From positions 1-14,551 of the forward strand of contig JBFXAM010000115.1 of assembly GCA_050184295.1 (NCBI GenBank): a stretch of 14,551 nt of DNA, given 5' to 3'. The position numbers and the translations under genes are program-made. The DNA is from JBFXAM01 sp050184295 (GTDB lineage: Bacteria > Planctomycetota > Phycisphaerae > UBA1845 > Fen-1342). The notes under the pieces are model-generated. The model did no database searches. It was given only the letters and a program-made list of their open reading frames with translations, and was not told where the DNA came from. Positions 1 through 7,813 of this stretch are shown here, piece by piece (positions within the stretch are counted from its first letter, which is position 1; each line of letters opens with the position of its first letter).

Positions 1-1576
1 TCTCGTCGTCAATAACGAGCAATTCGAACACGCCAACCCGACCCGCGAAACCCGTCTTCGCGCAACGCGAGCAGCCCACCGGCTGTTGAAGCCGCACTTC
101 GCTCCCACGTGGACCGCAGAGATGCTCCCACACTTCCGGTGTGACCATCGTGCGCAGCGCGGTCGTGTCGCTGACCGGCCGCGCACAATGAGCGCACAAC
201 CGCCGACAGAGCCGCTGGGCCAGCACGCCGGCAAGCGAAGACGCGACCAGGAATCCGGGCACGCCCATGTCGATCAGGCGTGGAATCGCGGCCGCCGCGC
301 TGTTCGTGTGCAGTGTGCTCAGCAGCAGGTGGCCGGTGAGCGCGGCCTGCATCGCGATCTCGGCCGTCTCGCGATCGCGAATCTCGCCGACCAGGATCAC
401 GTCGGGGTCCTGCCGCAGAATCGCCCGCAGCCCGATTTCGAACGTCAGGCCGGCCCTGGCATTCACCGCCACCTGGCGCGTCTGCGTCAACCGAACCTCC
501 ACTGGATCCTCGAGCGTCACGACCGTCTGCTGGCGTCGGTCCAGCCGCTGCAATGCCGAATACAACGTCGTCGTCTTGCCGCTGCCCGTCGGCCCCGTCA
601 CCAGCACCATGCCGTGCGGCAGACGCGCCAGCCGATCGAACGCGACCAGCGTCTCCGCGTCCATGCCCAGTTCCTCAAGCGTGAGCAGGCGACGGCTCGT
701 CGGCAGAAGCCGCAACACGACGGCTTCGCCATCCGCGCTCGGCAGCGTCGAGACGCGCACGTCGGCGTCGACGCCATCGGTGGCCAGCTTGAAGTGTCCG
801 TCCTGCGGGCGGCGCGTCTCGGCGATGTCGAGGCGCGCGAGCACCTTGATGCGCGAAACGATCGCGGGCAGCAGCGCCTTGGGCGGCGCCGGCACCTCGC
901 GCAGCATCCCATCGACCCGGAACCGCACGCGCAGCGCGGTGTCCTCGGGGTCGATGTGAATGTCGCTGGCGCGCGTCGCGGCGGCCTGTTCGAGCAGCAC
1001 ATTTACGAGCTTCACCGCCGGCGCGTCGGCCACGTCCTTTAGCAGCTCGTGCCACGCGAACGCGTCCTGCGACGCCGCCGAAAACGCCGGCTGCTGCCCG
1101 CCGTACGCCGATTCGATCAGATGCCGGATGTCGCCCTCGGAAGCGAGACCCACGTCGACTTCACACCCGGTCTGAAGCCGAATCTGGTCGAGGACCGACA
1201 ACTCGAGCGGGGCCGCGGCGGCGAGCGTGAGGACTCCCTCGAGGCGAAAAAGCGGGAACACGCGCTGGGCCCGGACAAGTGCCTCGGGCAGACACGCGCG
1301 ATTCTCCGGGTTCACGCGGTAGTCGGCGATGTCGATATACGCCAACCCGGCCTGCTCGGCCTTGGCCAGCACGACTTCGCGGGCCGCGAGCCGCCCCTGG
1401 CCGACGAGCCATTCGCCAGCCGCGTCGGCGTCGCCTTCCGCCGCCCGCAACGCGTCGCGCACGTCGGCGTCCGTGACCTGCCCGCGCGTCGCCAGAGTCG
1501 CCAGCCACTCCGGCGCCGCACACGCATCGCTCGGACCGGTTGCAGCGCCCGCGGCGTTTCGCTTCCACGTGCTCAT
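1..1576 (-). CDS. gspE: Type II secretion / type IV pilus assembly ATPase, GspE/PilB family (3' end outside window)
   Basis: Hexameric cytoplasmic ATPase that powers assembly of a pseudopilus or pilus. The frame starts at ATG 1576 and is open to the left edge, giving 525 codons without the stop. Seen: an N-terminal region like the GspE N domain; a Walker A motif GPTGSGKT at residues 328-335; an Asp-box/Walker B region ending in VGEIRDRET near residues 396-404; and the zinc-binding tetracysteine of GspE proteins (CxxC at 461/464 and 502/505). The window ends inside the typical GRVGVFELL segment, so about 20-50 residues are missing. The start overlaps the PilZ stop as ATGA, implying translational coupling. 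The tetracysteine favours GspE or PilB over the retraction ATPase PilT. Which machine it serves cannot be decided from this window. Confidence 0.95.
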   Translation of the reverse strand, partial: MSTWKRNAAGAATGPSDACAAPEWLATLATRGQVTDADVRDALRAAEGDADAAGEWLVGQGRLAAREVVLAKAEQAGLAYIDIADYRVNPENRACLPEALVRAQRVFPLFRLEGVLTLAAAAPLELSVLDQIRLQTGCEVDVGLASEGDIRHLIESAYGGQQPAFSAASQDAFAWHELLKDVADAPAVKLVNVLLEQAAATRASDIHIDPEDTALRVRFRVDGMLREVPAPPKALLPAIVSRIKVLARLDIAETRRPQDGHFKLATDGVDADVRVSTLPSADGEAVVLRLLPTSRRLLTLEELGMDAETLVAFDRLARLPHGMVLVTGPTGSGKTTTLYSALQRLDRRQQTVVTLEDPVEVRLTQTRQVAVNARAGLTFEIGLRAILRQDPDVILVGEIRDRETAEIAMQAALTGHLLLSTLHTNSAAAAIPRLIDMGVPGFLVASSLAGVLAQRLCRRLCAHCARPVSDTTALRTMVTPEVWEHLCGPRGSEVRLQQPVGCSRCAKTGFAGRVGVFELLVIDDE

Positions 1577-1935
1577 TCGCCTGGCCCCGACGTTGACTCC
1601 GACTCCCGGAGCTGCACGACAACCGGGTTCGCGGGATCCTCGAAGCGCAGCCCGAGCGCGTAGCTGGGCGCGCGATGCGTCATCGTGCTTGCCACGACGC
1701 GTGCGCGAACCGCGCCCGCGGGTACCCACGCGTTGTCGGGGATGTTCAGCTCGACGCACGTGGCACGGGGTAGAAAGGTCGAGACCAGAACCCGCGCGCC
1801 ACCGCCGCTGATGTCGGTCATCCGCGCTTCGAGCGCGCCACCCGACGCGAGCGCGACCTGGGCCGCACTCTCCGGCGCGACCACCACGCGGACCGACAAG
1901 TCGATCTCACGCCGACCATATTGACGGTGCTTCAT
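1573..1935 (-). CDS. PilZ-domain protein, probable c-di-GMP receptor
   Basis: A 120-aa protein that is essentially one PilZ domain. The N-terminal RxxxR motif is seen as RQYGR (residues 4-8). The second c-di-GMP contact motif, D/N-x-S-x-x-G, appears as DISGGG near residue 42. Family knowledge: PilZ proteins bind cyclic di-GMP and often control motility, pili or secretion. The gene overlaps the start of the GspE-type ATPase by 4 bp (ATGA), so the two are probably made together, and the ATPase is a natural target (inference). The start ATG at 1935 has a purine-rich GAAGG about 6 bases upstream. Binding of c-di-GMP is likely because both motifs are kept, but is not shown. Confidence 0.9.
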   Translation of the reverse strand: MKHRQYGRREIDLSVRVVVAPESAAQVALASGGALEARMTDISGGGARVLVSTFLPRATCVELNIPDNAWVPAGAVRARVVASTMTHRAPSYALGLRFEDPANPVVVQLRESESTSGPGE

Positions 1936-2193
1936 GAGCTGCCTTCGGCAAAGACGCCGGCCGCGCGCGGCGCGTCCGCGCCCAACGGGAATCCCGACGT
2001 CCGAAGCGGTATCGTCGCCGGTCGCAAGCGGAATGAGTGCCGGTGAGCGCTCGCGGACCCGGCCGGGCGCGCAGCGTTTTTATGGGGCCATGCGTCCGTT
2101 TCGCGGCCGCGGCGCGCGCCCACGGTGTTTCGCGAGACGATTGCCGATCGCGAGCGGATACGCCGAACGGTGTGTCGACAACGGGCTGTACGA
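1936..2193. promoter_or_regulatory. Intergenic gap upstream of the PilZ-gspE pair
   Basis: A 258-bp gap between the TPR lipoprotein stop and the PilZ start. It probably carries a promoter for the PilZ-gspE pair, because the other junctions in this cluster are tight. I could not assign -35/-10 boxes or a convincing terminator. The only low-GC patch is GTTTTTAT near 2075. Confidence 0.25.
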
Positions 2194-3510
2194 TCAGGGC
2201 GGCGCGGCGCCCGAGGCGCTCCGCTCGACGGGCGCAGCCCCCGCGGACGCCGACTGTGCCGCCGCCCGCGCGCGAAGCGTGAGCATCACGTCGTCGTCGG
2301 GAGCCGCTCCGCCGAGCAACCGCAGCGCGGCGGACGCCTGTCCGAGCGCGTGGTGACACGCGGCGGCCATCAACTTCGCGTCCTGATTGCGCGGCCAACG
2401 CAGCAAAACCTCGTCGCAGACCGCGAGCGCTTCGCGCGGCGCGCCCGAGCCGAGCAGCGCCGCCGACAGCCCCAGCCGCGCCCCCGCGTCGTCCGGGTCC
2501 GCGGCGATGCAGTCGCGATACGCCGCGGTGGCGTCCGCGTAGCGCATCGCGCACAACGCGGAGTCCGCGACCTTGCGCTGTAATCGCGCGCGCCGCACCG
2601 CCGCACCCTGCCCTCCCGGCGACGCGTGCGCCGCATCGGCGAGCAACCACTGCCAGTGCGGCAGCGCGTCGGCGAAGCGCCCCGCGTCGGTGAGCGCGTC
2701 CGCGAGCATCTGCCGCAGGACGCTGTCGTCGGCATGGGCGCCCGATTCACGCCGGACGGCGTCGAAGTCGCCCTTCGCCGCGAGCAGCCGCACCGCCAGT
2801 TGCGCCAGGGTGCGCTCGCCGGGAAAGTGGCGTCGCTCGCGCTGGAGCGTCGCCAGCGCCTCGTCGGTGCGACCCTCTTGCACCAACGCCTCGACCCACA
2901 GCGCCAACAGCTCCGCGTGCGGCGCCGCGCGATACGCCGCGCTCGCCGCGGCGCCAGCTTCGGGCCAGCGCCCCAGACCCGCGTACGCGACCGCACGAAC
3001 GCCGCCGACGGCCGCCGCCTCCGACGCGGAAAGCCCGGCCGGATGCACGTCCGGCGGCGCTGCCGCACCGGTGTCCGACGCCAGCCGCACGACGCTCGCG
3101 CCGGTGGTCCCGGGCGCCGCTGCACGGATCTGGTCCACGCACTCCAACGCGGCTTCGTAGTGGCCTTCCTCAAGCTCGATCCGGGCCCGAGCGACGCACG
3201 CACGCGCTTCGCCGTTCGTCTCCAACGGTGCCAGCACGCGCCGTGCGCGCTCGAACTCGCCCGCCAACAGGTGCTGCTCGGCCAGTTGCAGCGCCGCTTC
3301 GAGCCGCGTCTGCTCCAATCGCCCGGCCGGCAAATTCGATCGGGTCGGCGTCTGGCAGCCCGCACCGCCGACCGCCAACAAGCCGATTACGACCAGGGAC
3401 ATGCCCGGCGCATGGCGGGACATCTGCGTCACGCGGCGTGGGGTCACGCAGGCGGTGGACGCACGCTGCGCCGGCGCGCGCTGATCTGCGGCGGGGAACG
3501 TTTGGCTCAT
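2194..3510 (-). CDS. TPR-repeat lipoprotein of the secretion cluster
   Basis: A 438-aa protein. After a hydrophobic stretch (SLVVIGLLAVGGAGC) there is a lipobox ending in Cys52, so it should be lipidated and membrane-anchored on the periplasmic side. The rest is Ala-rich helical repeats of TPR type, for example segments with LxxAExxLLAGExExA and YADATAAYRDCIAADPDDA. The start at 3510 is chosen because GGAG lies 6 bases upstream and the ATG follows the secretin stop by one base, implying coupling. An alternative start at 3423 would put the lipobox Cys at residue 23, the usual signal-peptide length, but has no obvious ribosome site. Lipoproteins with TPRs next to secretins can act as pilotins or assembly factors; that role is inferred here. 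Confidence 0.85.
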   Translation of the reverse strand: MSQTFPAADQRAPAQRASTACVTPRRVTQMSRHAPGMSLVVIGLLAVGGAGCQTPTRSNLPAGRLEQTRLEAALQLAEQHLLAGEFERARRVLAPLETNGEARACVARARIELEEGHYEAALECVDQIRAAAPGTTGASVVRLASDTGAAAPPDVHPAGLSASEAAAVGGVRAVAYAGLGRWPEAGAAASAAYRAAPHAELLALWVEALVQEGRTDEALATLQRERRHFPGERTLAQLAVRLLAAKGDFDAVRRESGAHADDSVLRQMLADALTDAGRFADALPHWQWLLADAAHASPGGQGAAVRRARLQRKVADSALCAMRYADATAAYRDCIAADPDDAGARLGLSAALLGSGAPREALAVCDEVLLRWPRNQDAKLMAAACHHALGQASAALRLLGGAAPDDDVMLTLRARAAAQSASAGAAPVERSASGAAPP

Positions 3511-3511
3511 C

Positions 3512-5407
3512 TCACGCTCCGGTCGGGGCGGCGGACTCATCGTTCGATCTCAGCCAGTCGCGCAAAAAGTGCCGGATCACGCTGTTGTCGGGTTCGCGCG
3601 TCGGCGCGCCACGCAGCCGCTGCCGCAGTTCGTCCGCTTCGGTGAAACCCGGATTCATCCACAGCGCCAGGTCGAGATCCCACAACGCGTCCTCGGTCCG
3701 TCCGGCGCGCTCGTGCTCCAGCGCCCAGCCGTAGTGCGCCTGCGCGAGGCGCTCGCGCCCCCACGGCAACAGCGCGCGGTGGGCCAGCGTCCGTCGCCGC
3801 TCAACCTCGTCGCGCAGCCGTGCAGACTCTCCGGACGCCGCCGCGCCGTCGACGATGTGCGGCGTCAGCAGGACGATCACCTCCTCGCGCGTCACCTCGT
3901 CGTTCTTCCCGCGTCCCAGCAGGCCGAGTCCAGGCAGGTTGCCGAACCACGGAATCTGCTGTGTTCGCGACGACGTGACCTCGCGAAAGAGCCCGCCGAT
4001 GACCAGCGTGTGCCCGTCGCGCACCAGCACGCTCGAGGTCACTTCAGTCGTGTCCTTGAACGGCAGGTTCGCCGGCGTGAGCCCGCCGCTGCTGTCCTCG
4101 GGGTGAATGTCCATCCGCACAAACCCGTCGCTGCCGATGAACGGACGGAAGAGTATCTGCGTGCCAGTCTGAATGAACTCGATGTTCTGAACCGCGGCGG
4201 TCTCCGTCACCGTCGTCGTCTGGTAGCCGTCCTCGCGCCCCACGATGACGCGACCGGGCTGCTCGTTCAGCGTGAGGATTTTCGGGTTCGCGACGATCGT
4301 CACGTCGACCGCCTCTTCCAGCGCGCGGATGAACGCACCGACGTTGTTCGTCATCACGCCGACGCTCAACCCCCCCGCCGGAAGCTGCGCGCTCACATCC
4401 GTCTGCACCGCACCGAGCCCGCGGTCGAACTCGCGCGGCGGCACCGCCCCGGGCGTGCGGTTGACGCCGCCGACGCTCGTGAAACCGAGCGTGCGGAAGT
4501 CGACGCCGGCGAGCGCATTGAAGTCGACGCCCAGCGCGTTGTTCTCGTTGAGCCGGGCGCGCAGGATGGTCGCTTCGACCATCACCTGGCGCGGGCGGGC
4601 GTCCAGGCGCGCCACAACGCCGGCAATCTCCGCCAGCACTTCGGGATAGTCGCGCACCACGAGAAACTCGCCAACCGCCCGGCTCTTGCCGCCCAGCCCG
4701 TTCGACAGGGCGCTGTCGAACGACTCCGGCGTCAGCGCCAAGCCCGGGACGCTCGGGTCGATGGTGTGCGTGATGAGGCCTTTCGGCGACAGCAGCTTGG
4801 TCACCACGGGCACGACTTCGCGCGCCGCGATGAAGTTCAACTCGAACGTCCGCAGCTCCGTCGCGCGGCTCGCGTTCAGCAGCGCGTCGCGCTCGTCCGG
4901 GCGACAGACAAAGATGAACCGGTCGCGCGAAAACCACGCCAGCCCGGCCGGCGTGAGCAGCGCGTCGAGCGCCTCATCGAACGTGACCTGGTAGAGATCT
5001 GTCGTCACCTTCGCGCCCGCGGCCTCACTGACGCTGATGTTCCGCCGCGAGCGCTGGCTCAATAGACGCAGCGCGTCGGACAGCGCCACATCTCGCAGAT
5101 GCACGTCGAACAGACCCGCCTCATTGATCGTCAGCGTCGGCGGCACTTCGCCGTTGGGCGACGCTGCGCCGGACGGCGGCGCGACCGGCGAGCGCGGCGC
5201 CGCTGCCGGTTCCAAACGTTCGTCCGGCGCGTCCGCCGACGCGGGCGGCGCGCCCCGCGTGGCGTGCGCGACCACGCCGCTCGTCACGTCGGCGTCGGCG
5301 CCTCGCGTCTCCTGTCCAGCCCACGCGTCACCGAACCCCAGTGCGGCCAGGAACAGGCACGCGATTCGCCGGTCACCCGCACATCTTGCGCCACATCGCG
5401 CGCCCAA
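3512..5407 (-). CDS. Secretin (GspD/PilQ family) with C-terminal TPR-like extension
   Basis: Outer-membrane multimeric channel of a type II secretion or type IV pilus system. The TTG at 5407 is preferred: AAGGAG lies 6 bases upstream, and it gives a clean signal peptide (hydrophobic IACLFLAALGFGDAWA, probable cut after residue 30). The frame is open further up to an ATG at 5548, but that segment looks noncoding. Order: Pro/Ala-rich linker (about 31-90), STN/secretin-N-like region (about 90-165), N1-like domains (about 185-350), and the secretin homology domain (about 370-519) with the signature run VLVRDGHTLVIGGL...IPWFGNLPGLGLLG and LLTPHIV. The last 110 residues contain a TPR-like segment (YGWALEHERAGRTEDALWDL) that ordinary GspD proteins lack. 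The total of 631 aa is within the normal range. Confidence 0.93.
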   Translation of the reverse strand: MGARCGARCAGDRRIACLFLAALGFGDAWAGQETRGADADVTSGVVAHATRGAPPASADAPDERLEPAAAPRSPVAPPSGAASPNGEVPPTLTINEAGLFDVHLRDVALSDALRLLSQRSRRNISVSEAAGAKVTTDLYQVTFDEALDALLTPAGLAWFSRDRFIFVCRPDERDALLNASRATELRTFELNFIAAREVVPVVTKLLSPKGLITHTIDPSVPGLALTPESFDSALSNGLGGKSRAVGEFLVVRDYPEVLAEIAGVVARLDARPRQVMVEATILRARLNENNALGVDFNALAGVDFRTLGFTSVGGVNRTPGAVPPREFDRGLGAVQTDVSAQLPAGGLSVGVMTNNVGAFIRALEEAVDVTIVANPKILTLNEQPGRVIVGREDGYQTTTVTETAAVQNIEFIQTGTQILFRPFIGSDGFVRMDIHPEDSSGGLTPANLPFKDTTEVTSSVLVRDGHTLVIGGLFREVTSSRTQQIPWFGNLPGLGLLGRGKNDEVTREEVIVLLTPHIVDGAAASGESARLRDEVERRRTLAHRALLPWGRERLAQAHYGWALEHERAGRTEDALWDLDLALWMNPGFTEADELRQRLRGAPTREPDNSVIRHFLRDWLRSNDESAAPTGA

Positions 5408-5420
5408 ATCGCGCTCCTTC
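5405..5420 (-). promoter_or_regulatory. Ribosome binding site deciding a TTG start of the secretin
   Basis: On the minus strand GGAAGGAG is followed after 6 bases by TTG, in frame with the secretin. The product then begins with a compact positively charged n-region and a hydrophobic core, as expected for an exported protein. No in-frame ATG lies at a comparable position. Confidence 0.65.
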
Positions 5421-5867
5421 CGTTCATTAAGCCAGACACGCACCGCGCTGCGCCCGTCGGCCGGGAAGCACCGGCCCGCCGGGACGGCCACCGCACGACC
5501 ATCGCACGCACACGTCGCGCCGATGTTCGGGATATCGGGCCTGCACACGGGCTGGCTTGATCAGACGAGATGGCGCCCGCGCCGAATCGGAACTGGCATT
5601 CGCCGGAGTGCAACCGTCCCGCACCAAACGGACGCTCCCCGACACCCCGGCGGCACCGCCGACCCCCCTGCCGTTGATGCACGAAACTGTGCCCGCCGCG
5701 GCGGCGCGGCAGCACGCGCGCCAACTCGGCGGCCCGCCGTGCTCGGCGATCGCCGCGCACGCCGACGACTCCGATCCGACCTGGCGGCGCTGCACAAGCC
5801 TTGACGCACCGCATTCCGCCGTCGACAATTTGCACCCTGCGGCGGTTCGATTCGCGGACCGTCGAGC
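5408..5867. other. Noncoding interval between secretin and tRNA-Val
   Basis: 460 bp with no reading frame I can support; the open frames here are typical of very GC-rich DNA and lack domains or ribosome sites. It should hold the promoter of the secretin operon (minus strand) and that of the tRNA (plus strand), but I could not assign boxes. I also see no U-tract terminator on the minus strand, which matters because the integrase gene beyond the tRNA points into this region. Confidence 0.5.
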
Positions 5868-5941
5868 GGGCGTTTAGCTCAGTTGGCTAGAGCGCTTCCT
5901 TCACACGGAAGAGGTCACAGGTTCGAGTCCTGTAACGCCCA
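5868..5941 (+). tRNA. tRNA-Val (anticodon CAC)
   Basis: 74 bases that fold as a full cloverleaf. The acceptor stem GGGCGTT pairs with AACGCCC, the D stem GCTC with GAGC, and the anticodon stem CTTCC with GGAAG around loop TTCACAC (anticodon CAC, reads GUG). The T arm is ACAGG-TTCGAGT-CCTGT and the discriminator base is A. CCA is not encoded. Its 3' part (from 5920) is the left copy of the integration repeat. The repeat preserves the complete 3' end, so the tRNA should still function. Confidence 0.97.
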
Positions 5942-7133
5942 TCGAAGTTCCCACTTCGTCCGCGTTCCACTTCGAAAGGCTCGATTCTGCAATGCTGGCG
6001 GGGGTGCTCGTCGGAGCGTTCGCGCTGGCGGGTGCGATTCGGGCGGGCGAGTGTAGCGCGGCGCGCAGCGCGCCGAAGTCGTCGTCGTTCGTGGTCCAGT
6101 AGTGCTCAGCCGCCACCGCGCGCGAGTGTCCGAGCACGGCCGCGGCCGCGTTCGCCGGCAGGTTGCGCACAACATCGGTCGCGAACGACGCGCGGAGATT
6201 CTGAAACATCTTCGGCCACGGTCGCACGCCGGCCCGCTTCGCGGCCAGCTCGACGGCGCGACGCAGCACGGGCAGCTTGCGGCGGTCCTGAAGCACGAAT
6301 TCCGATCCGTCCGGCGCCGCCGCGTGCGTCCGCAGCAACTCGCCTTCCACCTGGGGGAGGATCGGCACGACGCGCGTCCGGTCCGTCTTCGGCGCGAAGA
6401 CGTTCATCGTGCCAGCCGCGAAGTTCACGTCGGACCACCGCAGCGCGTCGCACTCGCTCGGCGTCCGCAGTCCCGCGAACCGCGCCAGAAGAAAAACGAG
6501 CCGCACTTCGGGCGTGCTCAGCTCGTCGGCGACTTTCAGCACCAGCTCGGCCGGCACGTAGACCAGTCGCGAGCGGTCCGTCACGTTGCTGGTCTTCTGG
6601 TCCGCGAAGGGGTTCTCGCTCAGCAGCCGGCCGCGGACCGCGGCCCGAAGAAGCTGCTTCACGAACCGGACGCGCTTGCGCACCGTTGCCGGCGCGAGCC
6701 GCTGCGCCAGGTGCGCCCGGAATCGATCCGCGTCGGCCGGGTTGATGTCGCCGAGCCGGCAATCCGCCCCGAAGAAATGCACCGCGTCCGCCGTCGCCAG
6801 CTCGAATTGCACGCGGGCGGCGACGCTCCAATCGCCGCGCGACTTCACGTATCCATCCGCGAAGGCCTTCAAGGACGCGGACCGCCGCGGCTCGACGAGC
6901 CCCACGCCGGCGAGCCGCTCGTAGAGCACTTCGCCGAGCCCGGCCAGCCACGCCGCCACTTCGGGCGGCGGCGCGCCGTTCGTGCGGCGGGCGTGGATCA
7001 ACCGCTCGATCTTCTCCAGCACGCCCTGGGCGGATTTCTTGGCGATCTCGCCGAGCGCGACGGTTCGCCGGGCGCCGCCGGCGGCGTTGAATTGCACCGA
7101 CCACGATTCGCCGCGCTGAAGCAACCACGCCAT
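5901..7133 (-). CDS. int: Tyrosine recombinase (integrase) whose reading frame crosses attL
   Basis: 410-aa site-specific recombinase. An N-terminal arm- and core-binding region (about 80-180) precedes the catalytic domain, with R223 (GLRTPSE), K249, the box QNLRAS (N312 in the usual His place, R314), H336 (VLGHS) and nucleophile Y345 (HYWTT). Start ATG 7133 follows the preceding gene by 4 bp with GAAGGGG about 9 bases upstream; the longer open frame to 7337 is rejected because it overlaps the regulator gene. The last 13 residues, MGVTGLEPVTSSV, are encoded by the antisense strand of the tRNA 3' half and so depend on the integration site. If the element excised, the frame would continue into another tail (13254-13451). 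Replacement of the first His by Asn is uncommon but tolerated in some integrases. Confidence 0.95.
   Translation of the reverse strand: MAWLLQRGESWSVQFNAAGGARRTVALGEIAKKSAQGVLEKIERLIHARRTNGAPPPEVAAWLAGLGEVLYERLAGVGLVEPRRSASLKAFADGYVKSRGDWSVAARVQFELATADAVHFFGADCRLGDINPADADRFRAHLAQRLAPATVRKRVRFVKQLLRAAVRGRLLSENPFADQKTSNVTDRSRLVYVPAELVLKVADELSTPEVRLVFLLARFAGLRTPSECDALRWSDVNFAAGTMNVFAPKTDRTRVVPILPQVEGELLRTHAAAPDGSEFVLQDRRKLPVLRRAVELAAKRAGVRPWPKMFQNLRASFATDVVRNLPANAAAAVLGHSRAVAAEHYWTTNDDDFGALRAALHSPARIAPASANAPTSTPASIAESSLSKWNADEVGTSMGVTGLEPVTSSV
5920..5942. repeat. attL core: left copy of the 23-bp integration repeat
   Basis: The final part of the tRNA T arm and acceptor stem plus one base, identical over 23 bp to 13453-13475. 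Flanking bases differ on both sides (A versus C before, C versus T after), so this is the exact limit of the duplication. Location at a tRNA 3' end beside a tyrosine recombinase is the standard layout. Confidence 0.93.
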
Positions 7134-7137
7134 AGCG

Positions 7138-7404
7138 CTACCCCTTCGTTTTCTTCGGCGTCGCGGCCGGGCGCCGGGCCGGCCGCGTCGATGTCGAAGT
7201 TTTCCGGCCGCCGGCGGCGCGCTCGAATCGGCAGCCCTTTTCGAGCGCGTCCAGCAGCTTTTGAAGCGAGTCGATGGACAGGCACCGCTCGCCGCGCATG
7301 AACCGCGAGAGCTGCGCGGGGTTTGGTCCGCCGGCAATGCTGATCGCCTTCAGCGTGCGGCCGTCACGCCGGATGAGTTCGCGGAGCTGTTCGGCAAGTC
7401 TCAT
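7138..7404 (-). CDS. Small XRE/Cro-like helix-turn-helix regulator
   Basis: 88 aa. Residues about 5-60 form a Cro/C1-type HTH: LAEQLRELIRRDGRTLKAIS, then NPAQLSRFMRGER as recognition part, then LSIDSLQKLLDALE. The C-terminus is basic (RPAAT-PKKTKG) and probably disordered. It sits directly upstream of the integrase (4-bp gap) on the same strand, so it is probably co-expressed and may control integrase or its own promoter. A near-perfect palindrome lies in front of it. It could act as a recombination directionality factor instead of a repressor; the sequence does not distinguish. Confidence 0.87.
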   Translation of the reverse strand: MRLAEQLRELIRRDGRTLKAISIAGGPNPAQLSRFMRGERCLSIDSLQKLLDALEKGCRFERAAGGRKTSTSTRPARRPAATPKKTKG

Positions 7405-7416
7405 GCCTGCATCCTG

Positions 7417-7439
7417 CGCCCGGTTCGGGCGTTTGTCAA
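7417..7439 (-). promoter_or_regulatory. Candidate operator/promoter of the regulator-integrase pair
   Basis: On the minus strand a TTGACA box (7439-7434) is followed at once by the perfect inverted repeat CGCCCG-AAC-CGGGCG (7431-7417), which ends 12 bases before the regulator's ATG. A palindrome at this point would suit autoregulation by the HTH protein. I see no good -10 box, so the promoter assignment is weak; the palindrome itself is certain. Confidence 0.4.
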
Positions 7440-7441
7440 TT

Positions 7442-7813
7442 TTAACCGCCCGAAAATAGCACCAACTGCCCGCGGCGGTCCGCCTGGGCGGCCTGCATGC
7501 GGCGGTCCTCGATGCACTTGAGCACCAGGTCGCGACGCCGGAAGATTTCCGCGGCCCGGCCCGCGAGCGATTCGGCGTAGTGCTCGGCCGGCTCCAGGTC
7601 CGCGCCCGGCAGCAGCAGCCAGCGCCCGAACGGGCGCCGCGTCTCGGACAGCACCAGGTGTCCGGCGGCCAGCAGCTCGGCCGCCACGTCGGAGATCTCC
7701 CGCGGCGACAGGCTCGTCAGCGTCGCGAGCCGGGCGTCGGTGATTGCCCGCTCGCGCGTCGTCGCGCCCTGGGCGCGCAGCACACGCAGCAGCTCGGCGG
7801 CCGCCGGCGTCAC
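7442..7813 (-). CDS. Small winged-helix-like protein, replication module
   Basis: 123 aa from a GTG start at 7813 that overlaps the stop of the Rep-like gene as GTGA. The longer open frame upstream is the shadow of the Rep gene. Residues about 3-60 look like a winged helix: a first helix PAAAELLRVLRAQ, a recognition-type part LTSLSPREISDVAAELLAAG and a wing HLVLSETRR...WLLLPG. The remainder is helical and charged. I do not recognise a named family. The overlap with the Rep-like gene suggests a job in replication or its control. Confidence 0.75.
   Translation of the reverse strand: MTPAAAELLRVLRAQGATTRERAITDARLATLTSLSPREISDVAAELLAAGHLVLSETRRPFGRWLLLPGADLEPAEHYAESLAGRAAEIFRRRDLVLKCIEDRRMQAAQADRRGQLVLFSGG

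Noticed and set aside
86..1042. Long plus-strand reading frames opposite the GspE-type ATPase, and similar frames across the window
   Set aside because: They are antisense shadows of GC-rich genes, rich in Arg and His and without any recognisable domain.
2060..2085. Terminator or promoter at CCGGCCGGGCGCGCAGCG followed by T5
   Set aside because: On the plus strand it has no gene to terminate; on the minus strand no -35/-10 pair or U-tract hairpin fits.
5408..5548. ATG start for the secretin at 5548
   Set aside because: It would put about 47 unusual residues before the signal peptide; the TTG at 5407 has AAGGAG at the right distance and gives a clean export signal.
7134..7337. N-terminal extension of the integrase reading frame
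   Set aside because: It overlaps the Cro-like gene in another frame, is Arg/Pro-rich shadow sequence, and a good ribosome site precedes the internal ATG at 7133.
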